DNA of 64,000 nucleotides from Aquibium carbonis (GTDB lineage Bacteria > Pseudomonadota > Alphaproteobacteria > Rhizobiales > Rhizobiaceae). A model generated the notes under the pieces. That model ran no database searches. It was not told the origin of the DNA and was given only the letters and a program-made list of their open reading frames with translations. Below are positions 41,959 to 51,433 of this stretch, piece after piece (within the stretch, counting starts at the first letter, position 1; every line of letters starts with the position of its first letter). Location of the stretch: positions 1-64,000 of the forward strand of contig NZ_RWKW01000030.1 in the NCBI RefSeq assembly GCF_003970795.1. The letters are read 5' to 3'. The position numbers were made by a program, and so were the translations under genes.

Positions 41959-43955
41959 CGTCCGACGCGCATCAGGAACGGCGCCGCGCTGCGGGCCTTT
42001 CCGCCGGGCGCCGCTTCGCGCCGGTAGCGGCTGTGCGGGGTCTTGGCCCAGTGGTGCGGATTGCGCCAGACTTCCCACGCTGCACGGTATCCGACCGCCG
42101 ACAGCATCATCCAGTAGAACGGCGTCAACAGCGCCGCCTTCCAGAAGCCGGCGCGCTCGCCACGCCTGAGCGAGGACCACGAAAGCAGAAGTTGAGCACC
42201 GTATCCACCCAGCACGTTCATCATCGCCAGCCAAAACACCAGAATCTCGTGCAACTGCAACCCGTTGGCGGCGACGAGCCTGACCGCCAGGCCGAGCAAG
42301 GTAAGGAGCAGCAGCGGGTGCAGCAGCGCTGACGCCACGACCCCGCCGACCAACAGGTGGAACACGATGAAGGACCCAGGTCCAAGCTCGCGGTACAGAC
42401 GACGCGGATTGCGCATGTGGACGAGCCAGGTCTGCAGGAAACCCTTGAACCACCGTGTACGCTGCCGGAACCAGACGGGAAAGGTTTCCGGCGCGTCCTC
42501 GAGCGTTGGCGGCGCGATCATGCCCACGCGATAGCCGCGGCGCGCGAGGCGGACGCCGAGATCGGCGTCCTCCGTCACGTTGTGCGGATCCCAGGCCCCG
42601 ACATCTTCCAGCGCCGCGCGCCGAAAATGATTGGACGTGCCGCCGAGCGGTATCATGAGATTGCGCTCGGCCAACCAGGGCAGGATGCCGCGGAATTGCC
42701 CCGCGAATTCCATTCGGAACATGAAGGGGAGAACCCCGAAACCGGCATTGGCAATCTGCAGCGGCGCCTGCACGCAGGCCAGGTCGTCTCCCCCCGCACA
42801 GAGCGCTGCCCACGCCGCTCGCAATTGCCGCGGATGCGGCCTGTCCTCCGCGTCGTACAACGCAACGACGTCACCCGTGCAGGTCGGCAGGGCGAAGTTG
42901 AGCGCCTTGGGCTTGGTCCGCGGCAGGCCGGGCGGAACCCGCACGATCTCCACCCAGGAACGCAGAGAATGCCGTTCCAGCGCCGACAATGTTTCGATGT
43001 CGTCGGCCTCGCAGACGAGTTTCACCTCGAGCCGGCTGCGCGGCCAGTCGAGGCGGCCGAGTGCGACGAGCAGGTCCGGGACGACGTCCGCCTCCCGGTG
43101 CAGCGCCACGAGTACGGAATAGACAGGAAGCAAGCTCCCGTCATGGGGCGCAACCGGGGGCAACCGCGCGGTCGGTCCCCGCAAGCCCGCCAGCAACCGC
43201 AGCCCAATGCAGCCAAGGAACAGGACGGTCAACAAGGCGGAGACGGCCAGCGCCGTGGTCTTGGGCGCAAGGGTGAGGAGAACCGGCGTCCCGACCACGA
43301 TCGCGCCGCCCGCGAACCCTTGCCAGCAGCTTGCGACGGAGCGCGCCGACAGATCGGGCGACCGGCCGAAGAGCCCCATTTCCGCTTCTCGCGAGAGAGC
43401 AGAATGCGCCCGTGCAAGAAGCGCCTTCCGGAGCGCGGCTGGGCTCGTCAACACGAGACGGCTGACCAGTTCCGGGCTATTGCACAGCCGGGCACGGAAC
43501 GAGGCAAGGTCCAGACCTTGCGGGGCCATGACGTACACCACGCCACCATCATCGTCCCGAAGGGTCGCGATGGCATTGCGGCGCATGCCGCGCAGCGCCG
43601 TGATCGCCTGGCCTTCGTCGATCACGATGCGATCGCCCGGGATCCGGTCGAGATAACGCAATCCCGAAGCCTTCGCGATGGCCCGGTAGAGAACCGGCTC
43701 GGCGACGCGCCCCGAAACGTGAAGTTCCGCATGGAAGGAGGTCCCATTCGTCCGCGCTCGCTCGGCCAGAAGCATCGCCATGCCGTCGTCGACGCCGAGA
43801 TCGGCGAGAACGTCCGCCCAGCCCTCCAGAAGCCGGATGCATGCGAGCAGGCGCGATCCTTCGAGCCACTGACCGACGCCCTCTGGAAGCCGCGGCGCCG
43901 TGGCGGCATCCACGCGAAGGTTCGCGGGCCAGCCCCGCGCCGACGTGTCGCCCAT
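41877..43955 (-). CDS. Family 2 glycosyltransferase with an extra N-terminal domain
   Basis: The 692-residue protein has a soluble N-terminus (about 45-200) that resembles an MshEN/GspE N-terminal domain ([42 protein letters not shown]), a pair of helices (about 215-255), a GT2 catalytic core (DAED 368-371, TED 461-463, QRTRW 498-502) and C-terminal membrane helices. The D-D-D-QxxRW set is that of processive synthases such as cellulose or hyaluronan synthase. MshEN domains can bind cyclic di-GMP, so second-messenger control of polysaccharide export is possible but not shown. The ATG at 43955 has an AGGGGG site. Confidence 0.75.
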   Translation of the reverse strand: MGDTSARGWPANLRVDAATAPRLPEGVGQWLEGSRLLACIRLLEGWADVLADLGVDDGMAMLLAERARTNGTSFHAELHVSGRVAEPVLYRAIAKASGLRYLDRIPGDRIVIDEGQAITALRGMRRNAIATLRDDDGGVVYVMAPQGLDLASFRARLCNSPELVSRLVLTSPAALRKALLARAHSALSREAEMGLFGRSPDLSARSVASCWQGFAGGAIVVGTPVLLTLAPKTTALAVSALLTVLFLGCIGLRLLAGLRGPTARLPPVAPHDGSLLPVYSVLVALHREADVVPDLLVALGRLDWPRSRLEVKLVCEADDIETLSALERHSLRSWVEIVRVPPGLPRTKPKALNFALPTCTGDVVALYDAEDRPHPRQLRAAWAALCAGGDDLACVQAPLQIANAGFGVLPFMFRMEFAGQFRGILPWLAERNLMIPLGGTSNHFRRAALEDVGAWDPHNVTEDADLGVRLARRGYRVGMIAPPTLEDAPETFPVWFRQRTRWFKGFLQTWLVHMRNPRRLYRELGPGSFIVFHLLVGGVVASALLHPLLLLTLLGLAVRLVAANGLQLHEILVFWLAMMNVLGGYGAQLLLSWSSLRRGERAGFWKAALLTPFYWMMLSAVGYRAAWEVWRNPHHWAKTPHSRYRREAAPGGKARSAAPFLMRVGRYFPMMSLPGHTIFSSSRPMTASSRPS

Positions 43956-44240
43956 CCATCCCCCTTCGGATCCGTCCCGATCCGCCCGACCGGACAACCC
44001 GGCCGGCAAGCGCGCTCGACCTGCCCGGTCTTGCATGCGCCCGCGAGCAGTTTCCCGCCCGTTCCCCAGTCCTGCAACCTAGTCTAGAAGATCAAATACC
44101 CGCTGTCGATGTACAACCACAATCGTCGCGTGTTTCCCGCCTCGGAATCGGCGAAGGATGCATGATCCGATCAACATGCCTGGGAAACCAATGGCCCCAT
44201 CGACTTCTCCGGCCATCCGACTGAGCCCGGAACGATCCTT

Positions 44241-45197
44241 ATGCATGGGGCCACGCGAACGATGAAGCCCGGTCACAGGCTTGCGGCGGGTTTGGGTCAA
44301 CTGCTATCGAGGGGGACGCCGTCCGATCGCAATTCGTGCGGCGGTTCATCACTGGGAGATCGGCAGCTGTCTTTCGCGATCCGGACCATCCTGCTGCTGC
44401 TGCTCTCGATGCCCGTGGCGTTCGCGCAGGAGCCGGCACCGAACTTCTGGGACGCGCGCGAGCGCTTGCCCAGGCCTGAAACCGCCGAGATTGCACGTCT
44501 GCGCTTTCTCACGACCGTGGATTTCCCACCCTTCAACTTCCTGGACGAAGCGGGTCGGCTTTCGGGTTTCCATGTCGATCTGGCGCGCGCCATCTGCGCG
44601 GAACTGAGCCTCGTGGACGAATGCCAGATCCAGGCGCTGCCTTGGGCCGATCTTCCGGCGGCCCTCGAGGCCGGCGAAGGCGAAGCGCTGCTCGCGGGCC
44701 TCTCGATCACGCAGCAGAACCGGAGCCGTTTTGCGTTTTCACGGTCCTACCTCCAGTTGCCTGCGCGCTTCGTGACCCAGCGGGGCTCCACACTTGCCGA
44801 ACCGATGGACCGCGCCACCGCCGGCAAGCGCATCGGCGTGCGGGCGGGGAGCGCACACGAGCGGATTCTCCGCGATCTCTTTCCCGAGGTGAAGGTCGTA
44901 ACCTACAGCCGCGCAGACTGGATGCTCGGCGATCTGCGCGAGGATAAGACCGATGCCGTCTTCGACGATGGAATGCGGCTATCCTTCTGGCTGGCCGGCA
45001 CGGATTCAGAAGATTGCTGCCGGTTCGCGGGTGGACCCTATCTGCTGCCCGGCTATCTGGGTACGGGGATGGCGATTGCCGTCCGGCCTGCGGACGATCA
45101 ACTCGTCTCCGCCTTCGACTTTGCGCTGCGCGAGATCGACGCCAAAGGCATCTTCGAGGAACTTTACCTGCGCTACTTCCCGGTCAGCTTCTTCTGA
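44241..45197 (+). CDS. Amino-acid-type periplasmic substrate-binding protein
   Basis: This SBP family 3 protein (318 residues from this start) has the opening LRFLTTVDFPPFNFLDEAGRLSGFHVDLARAIC, the GLSITQQNRSRFAFSRSYLQLP region and ADWMLGDLREDKTDAVFDDG. It binds amino acids or similar small ligands in the periplasm. The hydrophobic signal core FAIRTILLLLLSMPVAFAQEP begins only at residue 46, so translation probably starts later than 44241, perhaps at a non-ATG codon near 44370; the N-terminal 40 residues are doubtful. No permease or ATPase is adjacent, so it is an orphan receptor. It overlaps the next gene tail to tail by 25 bases. Confidence 0.78.
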   Translation: MHGATRTMKPGHRLAAGLGQLLSRGTPSDRNSCGGSSLGDRQLSFAIRTILLLLLSMPVAFAQEPAPNFWDARERLPRPETAEIARLRFLTTVDFPPFNFLDEAGRLSGFHVDLARAICAELSLVDECQIQALPWADLPAALEAGEGEALLAGLSITQQNRSRFAFSRSYLQLPARFVTQRGSTLAEPMDRATAGKRIGVRAGSAHERILRDLFPEVKVVTYSRADWMLGDLREDKTDAVFDDGMRLSFWLAGTDSEDCCRFAGGPYLLPGYLGTGMAIAVRPADDQLVSAFDFALREIDAKGIFEELYLRYFPVSFF

Positions 45198-46009
45198 CCG
45201 GACGCGGCGGGCCCGCTTCCGCGAAAGGGCAAGACCAGCGACCACACGAGGTTCGCCGACGATCCGTCCCGGAATTCCCTCAGGCCGATCTCCATGCCGT
45301 CGTGGCCGAGGCGCGGCTGATCGTTGTAGGTACGGAAAATCCGGTCCCAGAAAGGAAAGTTGAAGCCGTAGTTGGAGTCCGTTTCCGACGGGATGGAGGA
45401 GTGGTGTACGCGATGCATGTCGGGTGTGACCACGAACAGACGCAAGACCTTGTCGAGACCGAGCGGCAGGCGCGCATTGGCATGGTTGAACATGGCCATG
45501 CCGTTGAGCACGATTTCGAAGACCAGCACGGCCATGACCGGGAGGCCGAGCGCCACGACGATGGCCGCCTTCCAGAGCATGGACAAGACGATTTCCAGCG
45601 GATGAAAGCGGAGCGCCGTCGTCAGGTCGAAGCCCTGGTCGGCGTGATGCATGCGGTGGATGCGCCACAAGATCGGGATCTTGTGGCTTGCCAGATGCTC
45701 GAGCCAGACGGCGAGATCCAGTATGACGAAACCGAGCAGACCAGCCAGCACAGGATCCATCCCCGCCTGCCGGAAAAGGCCGTAGCCCTGATGCTCGGCC
45801 CAGAGCGCGGTTCCGACGGCCGCCGCGGGGAACAGGATGCGCACGAGAACGGACGAGAGGACGACCATCGTCAGGTTCGTCAGCCAGCGTCGACTTTTCA
45901 ACGCGCCACGCATCTCGTCGCGCTCGAGACGAGGCGACCACAGTTCGAACGCCGCCATCGCGGCGAAGATCGACAGGAAGGCCACAAGGCGGATCGCGGC
46001 TTCGGACAT
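45173..46009 (-). CDS. Sterol desaturase/fatty acid hydroxylase superfamily protein
   Basis: The 278-residue membrane protein carries the eight-histidine diiron signature of the family: HLASHKIPILWRIHRMHH (boxes 1 and 2), then FNHAN and HRVHHS. Four to five membrane helices surround the boxes. Members hydroxylate or desaturate lipids such as fatty acids, carotenoids or ornithine lipids using O2. The exact lipid is not identifiable from the sequence. It is transcribed alone. Confidence 0.85.
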   Translation of the reverse strand: MSEAAIRLVAFLSIFAAMAAFELWSPRLERDEMRGALKSRRWLTNLTMVVLSSVLVRILFPAAAVGTALWAEHQGYGLFRQAGMDPVLAGLLGFVILDLAVWLEHLASHKIPILWRIHRMHHADQGFDLTTALRFHPLEIVLSMLWKAAIVVALGLPVMAVLVFEIVLNGMAMFNHANARLPLGLDKVLRLFVVTPDMHRVHHSSIPSETDSNYGFNFPFWDRIFRTYNDQPRLGHDGMEIGLREFRDGSSANLVWSLVLPFRGSGPAASGQKKLTGK

Positions 46010-46116
46010 GGCGGTGCTCTCACGCGGGACCGTACTGGAGTCGACCCCGTCGGTTCAAATGGCGTTCGGTCGCATCACGCGCCAGTCACATCGCAGTGAC
46101 CGTCAACCCGGCTAAA

Positions 46117-46545
46117 TCAGCCAATGATGCGATGGCGTATGACTGCCGAGCGTTCGATCGCGGCAGCGGTCAGCGTATCGATGCCGAGATGCCCGCGCAG
46201 GATCTGCAGAATGCGCAGTTCCTCTGGCCGGACCTGCCGGTCAGCAGCGGCGATCTCCACGGCGAACGCATAGGCGGTGTCGCGCAGGCGCACCGGGATC
46301 GCTTCGGCGATCGATGCGATGATATCGTTCAGGGCGGCTTCCTGCTGCATCATCTCGTGGCTGCGCCTCGTCACCTCGAGCAACTGCTCCGGGTCGAAAT
46401 CCGCGAAGGCCGGCATGGTCTGCACGACGGTGCCCATCTTGGCCAGTTCCCGATCGGTCATGTTGCTGTCGGATGCCGAAACGACCACCATGATGTGGAC
46501 GAGGGCTTCCTGGACGCTGGCGGGACGTATCAATGCGGGCTCCAT
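46117..46545 (-). CDS. TerB-like (tellurite resistance/DUF533-type) protein
   Basis: This 142-residue all-helical protein matches the TerB fold: LVHIMVVVSASDSNMTDRELAKMG with the acidic D-x-D--E motif and a second copy-like AFAVEIAAADRQVRPEELRIL. TerB-family proteins bind Ca2+ through such acidic helices and are associated with stress responses; a direct tellurite role is shown in few. The frame is open far upstream through antisense of lysK, but homology begins at the ATG at 46545. It is divergent from lysK. Confidence 0.75.
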   Translation of the reverse strand: MEPALIRPASVQEALVHIMVVVSASDSNMTDRELAKMGTVVQTMPAFADFDPEQLLEVTRRSHEMMQQEAALNDIIASIAEAIPVRLRDTAYAFAVEIAAADRQVRPEELRILQILRGHLGIDTLTAAAIERSAVIRHRIIG

Positions 46546-46668
46546 GGCTGTAGGCTCGAGTTGCCGCAAGGTAGGTAGGCCAAGGGCCCGCCGCAAGGAA
46601 AAACGCCGCGCGTCATTGACGCTCCCCCTGCCCAAGCTTAGAGCGTTTGACCCACCCGCAACGAGCCC

Positions 46669-48321
46669 ATGACCGCAGCCAAGCCCATGATCGATCTGTC
46701 GCCCGAAATCCTCGCCGCCGCCCGCGAAAGCAAGGCCTGGCCGTTCGAGGAAGCGAAAAAGATCATCGCTCGCTATGCCGGGAGTGGTTTCCCCGAAACG
46801 GTGCTCTTCGAGACCGGCTACGGCCCGTCGGGCCTGCCGCACATCGGCACGTTCGGCGAGGTGGCCCGCACCACCATGGTGCGTCACGCCTTTCGCGTAC
46901 TGACCGAAGACAAGGTGCCGACACGGCTGCTGTGCTTTTCCGATGACATGGACGGCATGCGCAAGATCCCGGACAACGTGCCGGACCGCTCGCTCCTGGA
47001 GCCGCATCTGCACAAGCCGCTGACCGTCGTCCCGAATCCGTTCGGTGGCGAAGGCGAGAGCTTCGGCCATCACAACAATGCGATGCTGCGGCGCTTCCTC
47101 GACACGTTCGGTTTCGACTACGAATTCGCCAGCGCCACCGACTACTACAGGTCCGGCCGCTTCGACGCGATCCTCAGGCGCGTGGCCGAGCGCTACGATG
47201 CCATCATGGCGATCATGCTGCCGACGCTCGGCGAGGAGCGCCGCGCCACCTATTCGCCCTTCCTGCCGATTTCGCCCAAGACGGGCCGCGTCCTCTATGT
47301 GCCGATGAAGAAGGTCGATACCGAGGCCGGCACCATCACCTTCGACGACGAGGATGGCGTCGAGACGACCCTGCCCGTGACGGGCGGAAAGGTGAAGCTT
47401 CAGTGGAAGCCGGACTTCGGCGCCCGATGGGCCGCCCTCGGTGTCGATTTCGAGATGTTCGGCAAGGATCACGGCCCGAACATGGGCGTCTACGACCGTA
47501 TCTGCGTGGCGCTCGGCGGCCGCGCGCCCGAGCACTTCGTCTACGAACTGTTCCTCGACGAGAACGGCCAGAAAATCTCGAAGTCCAAGGGCAACGGCCT
47601 GACCATCGACGAATGGCTGACCTATGCGCCGACCGAGAGCCTGGCGCTCTACATGTTCCAGCGTCCACGGCAGGCCAAGAAGCTCTACTTCGACGTCATC
47701 CCGCGCGCCGTCGACGAATATTACCAGTTCCTCGCCGCCTACCAGCGCCAGGACTGGAAGGAGCGGCTCGGCAATCCGGTCTGGCACATTCATTCGGGCA
47801 GGCCGCCGGCGATCGAACTGCCGGTGTCGTTCGGGCTCTTGCTCAACCTGGTCAGCGCCTCCAACGCCCATGAGCCCGGCGTGTTGTGGGGCTTCATCTC
47901 CCGCCATGCTCCTGGCGTAACCCCGCAGACCCACCCTGAGCTCGACCGGCTGGTGGGCTATGCGATCCGCTATTTCGACGACTTCGTGAAGCCCGCGAAG
48001 AACTTTCGCGCGGCCGACGACGTCGAACGGCAGGCGTTGCAGGCGCTGGCCGACCGGCTGGGCACCTTGCCCCAGGGCGCCGACGGCGAGGCGATCCAGA
48101 ACGCCGCCCTCGACGTCGCACGCGGCATCGAACGCTATCAGGATCACGCGAAGAAGAGCCCGACCGGCGGTCCGGGCGTGTCGGTCGCATTCTTCCAGAT
48201 GATCTATGAGGTGGTACTGGGACAGGAGCGCGGGCCGCGCTTCGGTTCCTTCGCCGCGCTGTACGGCGTGGCCGAGACGAAAACCCTGATCGAAACCACT
48301 CTCGCGAGCGGGACCCCCTAG
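46669..48321 (+). CDS. lysK: Lysyl-tRNA synthetase, class I
   Basis: The 550-residue enzyme is the archaeal-type class I LysRS that most alphaproteobacteria use instead of class II LysS. The HIGH motif is PHIG at 57-60 in [15 protein letters not shown], and the KMSKS motif reads ISKSKG near residue 303. The C-terminal half is an alpha-helical anticodon-binding region like that of GluRS. It charges tRNA-Lys with lysine. An in-frame ATG at 46687 is a possible alternative start. Single gene, convergent with the nuclease-like gene. Confidence 0.95.
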   Translation: MTAAKPMIDLSPEILAAARESKAWPFEEAKKIIARYAGSGFPETVLFETGYGPSGLPHIGTFGEVARTTMVRHAFRVLTEDKVPTRLLCFSDDMDGMRKIPDNVPDRSLLEPHLHKPLTVVPNPFGGEGESFGHHNNAMLRRFLDTFGFDYEFASATDYYRSGRFDAILRRVAERYDAIMAIMLPTLGEERRATYSPFLPISPKTGRVLYVPMKKVDTEAGTITFDDEDGVETTLPVTGGKVKLQWKPDFGARWAALGVDFEMFGKDHGPNMGVYDRICVALGGRAPEHFVYELFLDENGQKISKSKGNGLTIDEWLTYAPTESLALYMFQRPRQAKKLYFDVIPRAVDEYYQFLAAYQRQDWKERLGNPVWHIHSGRPPAIELPVSFGLLLNLVSASNAHEPGVLWGFISRHAPGVTPQTHPELDRLVGYAIRYFDDFVKPAKNFRAADDVERQALQALADRLGTLPQGADGEAIQNAALDVARGIERYQDHAKKSPTGGPGVSVAFFQMIYEVVLGQERGPRFGSFAALYGVAETKTLIETTLASGTP

Positions 48322-48375
48322 GCTTTTCAAGCTCGTCCGCCACCGGGCAGCAGCGGAGTCGGGACGGGTTTCGCG

Positions 48376-49179
48376 TCAGTAGAGCCCCGTGGGCGCCGGC
48401 AAAGCCTGTCTCTCGATTGCGGGAGGCGGCGGCTCGGCAGGCAACGGGGCCGCGAGCGGCATGGCCGCTCCATCAGAAGCCGTCGGCGCGTTCTCGCTTT
48501 CCAAGGCCGGGGACGGCGGAAGCGGGTCCGGTCCACGCCCGAAGATGCCTCGACGATTTTCGACGGCTTCCGCCTGCTCTTCGGCGTAGGGACCGACACT
48601 GGAGACCTTTGCCCAGCCATTCACGACCAGCCAGGCCCCGAGATCCTGCGTGCCGAGCCGGCAGGCGGCCGCCAAGCGTTCGGGCAGGTCACCGTCCGGC
48701 AGATCGCAGTCAAGGGCCCTGCCCCGCAGGAAGGAGCGAAACGCCGTGCGCGCCGCCATGCCGCAAGGCCACTCACCGTTGGCGCCCTGGCACGTTGCAT
48801 CCGGTTCGAGAATGTCGATCCCTGCGATGACGACCGTCAGTCCACCCCCTTCCAACCGTCCGGCGGCCGCGGCCACGGGGCGAAAGAACTGCGGTGTTCC
48901 CGGAACCGCTGCATCCCGGTTTCCCGACCTGGCGGGCGCTCGCCGCTGCGGCTTGCCGGCAGTCCCCAGGTCACTCAGCGGTTCACGTGGGGGTTCGCGC
49001 TCGAGTTGCCCCGGATCGACCACGGGAGGCGCCACGATCTCGGGGGCGATCTGCCTGATGGATCGGCCGCCGCCATCCGTCGCCTGCGCGGACAGGACGG
49101 ACGACGCCGCGGCCGGCATCGGGAGGGTCGACGTGGCCGACAGCAGCGCGGCTGCGACGAGGTAGGGCCTCAAAGCCAC
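48376..49179 (-). CDS. Secreted thermonuclease (SNase)-like protein
   Basis: This 267-residue protein has a signal peptide (LRPYLVAAALLSATSTLPMPAAA), a Pro/Arg-rich linker, and an SNase-like domain at about residues 110-225 (VVIAGIDILEPDATC, PCGMAARTAFRSFLRGRALDCDL, ACRLGTQDLGAWLVVNGWAKVSS). The three catalytic residues of staphylococcal nuclease are not all apparent, so activity is uncertain. A Pro-rich tail follows. The GTG at 49179 lies one base after the stop of the S24 repressor gene, so the two are co-transcribed. Confidence 0.72.
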   Translation of the reverse strand: MALRPYLVAAALLSATSTLPMPAAASSVLSAQATDGGGRSIRQIAPEIVAPPVVDPGQLEREPPREPLSDLGTAGKPQRRAPARSGNRDAAVPGTPQFFRPVAAAAGRLEGGGLTVVIAGIDILEPDATCQGANGEWPCGMAARTAFRSFLRGRALDCDLPDGDLPERLAAACRLGTQDLGAWLVVNGWAKVSSVGPYAEEQAEAVENRRGIFGRGPDPLPPSPALESENAPTASDGAAMPLAAPLPAEPPPPAIERQALPAPTGLY

Positions 49180-49180
49180 C

Positions 49181-49840
49181 CTACTGGCTCGCCCAGACGA
49201 TGCGGGCGATCCACTCGACCTGCGTGACCGGGACGACGCGCGGCGGATGGTCGGGATTGAGCGACAGGAGTTCAACCTGCTTGGACGTCCGCTTGGCGAG
49301 CACCTTGGCCGTGACTTCGCCCAAGGTCGTCTTGACGACAACGCGGTCGCCCTTCCGGATCGACGCGCCCGGTTCGACGATCAGGACGTCACCGTCACGA
49401 TAGAGAGGCAGCATGGAGTCGCCCTGAACGCCCAGCGCATAGGCGGATTCCGACGAACGCTCGGGAATCTCGACGAGATCCCAGCCGTGCCCGTCGGGAA
49501 AGCCCGCGTCGTCGAAGAAGCCACCGGCCCCTGCCTGGGCGAAACCGATCAGCGGTACCGAGGAACGTTGCATCGGCAGTGGCCGGTCCAATGAAATCGA
49601 GCGTGTCCGCCGCGGCTCCACCAGCGCGATGAACTCGTCGAGGCTGGCTCCGGTCGCCTCCATGATCTTGGCGAGCGATTCCGTCGAGGGCCAGCGAGGG
49701 CGCCCATCGGCGGACTGGCGCTTCGACTTGTTGAACGCGGTCGAATCGAGCCCTGCCCGCTTGGCAAGGCCGGACGCGGACAGCGAATAGCGATCGGCGA
49801 GCGCGTCTATCGCCGCCCAGACACGGTCATGCGAGAGCAT
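49181..49840 (-). CDS. S24 family (LexA/CI-like) transcriptional repressor
   Basis: The 219-residue protein has an N-terminal helix-turn-helix (YSLSASGLAKRAGLDSTAFNKSKRQ) and a C-terminal S24 peptidase fold: the nucleophile in GDSMLPLYRDGDVLIVEP and the base in VVVKTTLGEVTAKVL. A possible self-cleavage site is the Ala-Gly in FAQAGAGGFF. It is CI/LexA-like in layout but has an unrelated N-terminal domain, so it is not the SOS LexA. It is followed by the nuclease-like gene in one unit. Its inducing signal is unknown. Confidence 0.85.
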   Translation of the reverse strand: MLSHDRVWAAIDALADRYSLSASGLAKRAGLDSTAFNKSKRQSADGRPRWPSTESLAKIMEATGASLDEFIALVEPRRTRSISLDRPLPMQRSSVPLIGFAQAGAGGFFDDAGFPDGHGWDLVEIPERSSESAYALGVQGDSMLPLYRDGDVLIVEPGASIRKGDRVVVKTTLGEVTAKVLAKRTSKQVELLSLNPDHPPRVVPVTQVEWIARIVWASQ

Positions 49841-49916
49841 GATGGCTCTCCTCGATCAGGAATATATACCTTGATCGACTTCGTAGCGCCCGCGCGACCG
49901 CTTGTCCAGACACCCA

Positions 49917-50543
49917 TCACCCAATGTCGGCTGAATAGGGCTTTCGTCCGGTGGTCAGCGCATGGTCGAGCAGGTCGAGCCGGTCCTGTCCCCAGAACGG
50001 CTCGCCGTTCAGGACGTAGGACGGTACGCCGGTCGCGTCGATCGCGATCGCGTCCTGCGTATTCCTGTCCCGGATCTCGGCCACCTCCGCCGACTGGGCC
50101 TTCTCTAGCACGACTTTCGGCGTGAACCCCGCCGCCGAAAGCAGGAACGCCAGTGTCGTCTCGTCGGCGATGTTCTGCTCCTGCGCCCACAAGGCAGCGA
50201 AGACCTTGCCCATGTAGTCCATCGGATCGCCGCCATCGGCGAGGATCGCGCAGATCGTCAGGTCGGCAAGGGCGGGATTGGTCGGAAAATGCTTCGGCTT
50301 GACGTTGATCGGCTTGCCGCGGAATTCTGCGTGGCGCTGGAGTTCGATCAGGCGATAGCGCTGACGAACCGCCGGCCGATCGGCCAGGCCCACCTGCCCG
50401 GACACCTTGAACATTTCGCCGAGATTGACCGGCCGCACCTTCAGCGTCGCGCCATGCCGCGCGGCCAGCGCCCGCGCGGCGTCGTGGCCGAGATAGACCC
50501 ATGGCGAGGCGCAGGTCAGGAAATAGTCGATGGTGGCAGGCAT
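49917..50543 (-). CDS. DsbA-fold 2-hydroxychromene-2-carboxylate isomerase-like protein
   Basis: This 208-residue thioredoxin-fold protein lacks CxxC and instead has the HCCA isomerase/kappa-GST opening DYFLTCASPWVYLGHDAAR, with the catalytic Ser near residue 13. KPINVKPKHFPTNPALADLTICAIL and DAIAIDATGVPSYVLNGEPFWGQDRLD are conserved further on. HCCA isomerase uses glutathione in naphthalene breakdown, but most paralogues act on unknown glutathione adducts. Cytoplasmic. It follows the thioesterase gene by 59 bases. Confidence 0.82.
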   Translation of the reverse strand: MPATIDYFLTCASPWVYLGHDAARALAARHGATLKVRPVNLGEMFKVSGQVGLADRPAVRQRYRLIELQRHAEFRGKPINVKPKHFPTNPALADLTICAILADGGDPMDYMGKVFAALWAQEQNIADETTLAFLLSAAGFTPKVVLEKAQSAEVAEIRDRNTQDAIAIDATGVPSYVLNGEPFWGQDRLDLLDHALTTGRKPYSADIG

Positions 50544-50602
50544 GGGGTTCTCCAAGAATGACGTCGCGGAGGTTAGTTGAGGCGACGGGGAGAAGCGACT
50601 CC

Positions 50603-51148
50603 TTATCCGGTTCCCTTCGCCAGCTTCCGCAGCCCCGCATGCGAGGCCATGAAGATGCGCTCCTCCTCGGAGGGCGGACGTGGCGCAATGCGCGCGCCGA
50701 GTTCCTCGACGATGGCGTCGATCGGCACGAAGCGGCGGTTCTTGAAATCGTAGACGCCGGCCGTCGTCATGACGAGCGCCGCCGTCTCGCCATTCTCCAG
50801 CACGAAGCGGTGGCGGCCGATCACCTGGGTGTCCTCCCAGGTCTCGACGGTCGAGACGACATCGAAGCGCTTCCACAGCCTGATCTCGCGGACATAGACC
50901 GCCTGTAGCCCGCCCATCATCGGCGCCCAGCCGTTCCTGCGGGCAAGGCCGAGCAGCCCGGCACGCAGGAAGATGTCGATGCGGCCGACATCGGCCAGCA
51001 TCATGTAGCGGGCATTGTTGAGATGCAGGTTCGTGTCCACGTCGGTCGGCAGGCAGCGGAACGACAGCCTGCTTTCCTCGCCCATCCGGTAGGCGCCGCG
51101 TCGTCGCGCGGTCGCCACCATCCGGGCCATGCGTCCCCAGACATACAT
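50603..51148 (-). CDS. Acyl-CoA thioesterase (hotdog fold, 4HBT-like)
   Basis: The 181-residue protein has the hotdog signature LPTDVDTNLHLNNARYMMLADVGR, where the Asp/Asn pair lines the thioester site as in 4-hydroxybenzoyl-CoA thioesterase relatives. RKRFDVVSTVETWEDTQVIGRHRFV-like strand pairing follows. It should hydrolyse an acyl-CoA in the cytoplasm. Its neighbours are a DsbA-fold isomerase and, on the other side of a repeat-rich gap, a beta-oxidation cluster, consistent with acyl-CoA metabolism. Confidence 0.82.
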   Translation of the reverse strand: MYVWGRMARMVATARRRGAYRMGEESRLSFRCLPTDVDTNLHLNNARYMMLADVGRIDIFLRAGLLGLARRNGWAPMMGGLQAVYVREIRLWKRFDVVSTVETWEDTQVIGRHRFVLENGETAALVMTTAGVYDFKNRRFVPIDAIVEELGARIAPRPPSEEERIFMASHAGLRKLAKGTG

Positions 51149-51254
51149 GAACTGCTCCTTGCAATGCGCGACGCGCCCCGCTTCCCCGGCGGCTGCGGGA
51201 CGGACGAGACGCGCGAACGCACGGTTAGGTGTGTGACGGCAGCCCGTCCCGCGC

Positions 51255-51378
51255 CTCCCCCTCCCCCTTGTGGGGAGGGGCTAGGGGTGGGGGTCGGCCC
51301 GAAGGGCGAACAAAGGCCCCCATCAACGTCCCGGCAGGCACCCCCACCTTTACCCTCCCCACAAGGGGGAGGGGGTGG
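51255..51378. repeat. Paired palindromic intergenic repeat
   Basis: Two inverted copies of a ~38-bp element (51255-51293 and 51341-51378) share the perfect core TCCCCCTTGTGGGGAGGG. Such GC-rich inverted pairs recur in Hyphomicrobiales genomes between genes. It fills most of the gap between the thioesterase and fadB-like genes. Confidence 0.75.
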
Positions 51379-51433
51379 CCGGCGCCGTGCCAAGCCTCTT
51401 GCCGAACGGCGGAGGAAGCCCCGTCGACGCGCG

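Noticed and set aside
46117-48330. Very long minus-strand open frame through lysK as one gene
   Set aside because: Homology to TerB begins at 46545; the rest is antisense of lysK kept open by high GC.
49181-49840. S24 protein as the SOS regulator LexA
   Set aside because: The N-terminal DNA-binding domain is not the LexA winged helix, and the neighbours are not SOS genes.
51255-51378. Inverted repeats as ends of an insertion sequence
   Set aside because: No transposase frame and only about 50 bases between the copies.
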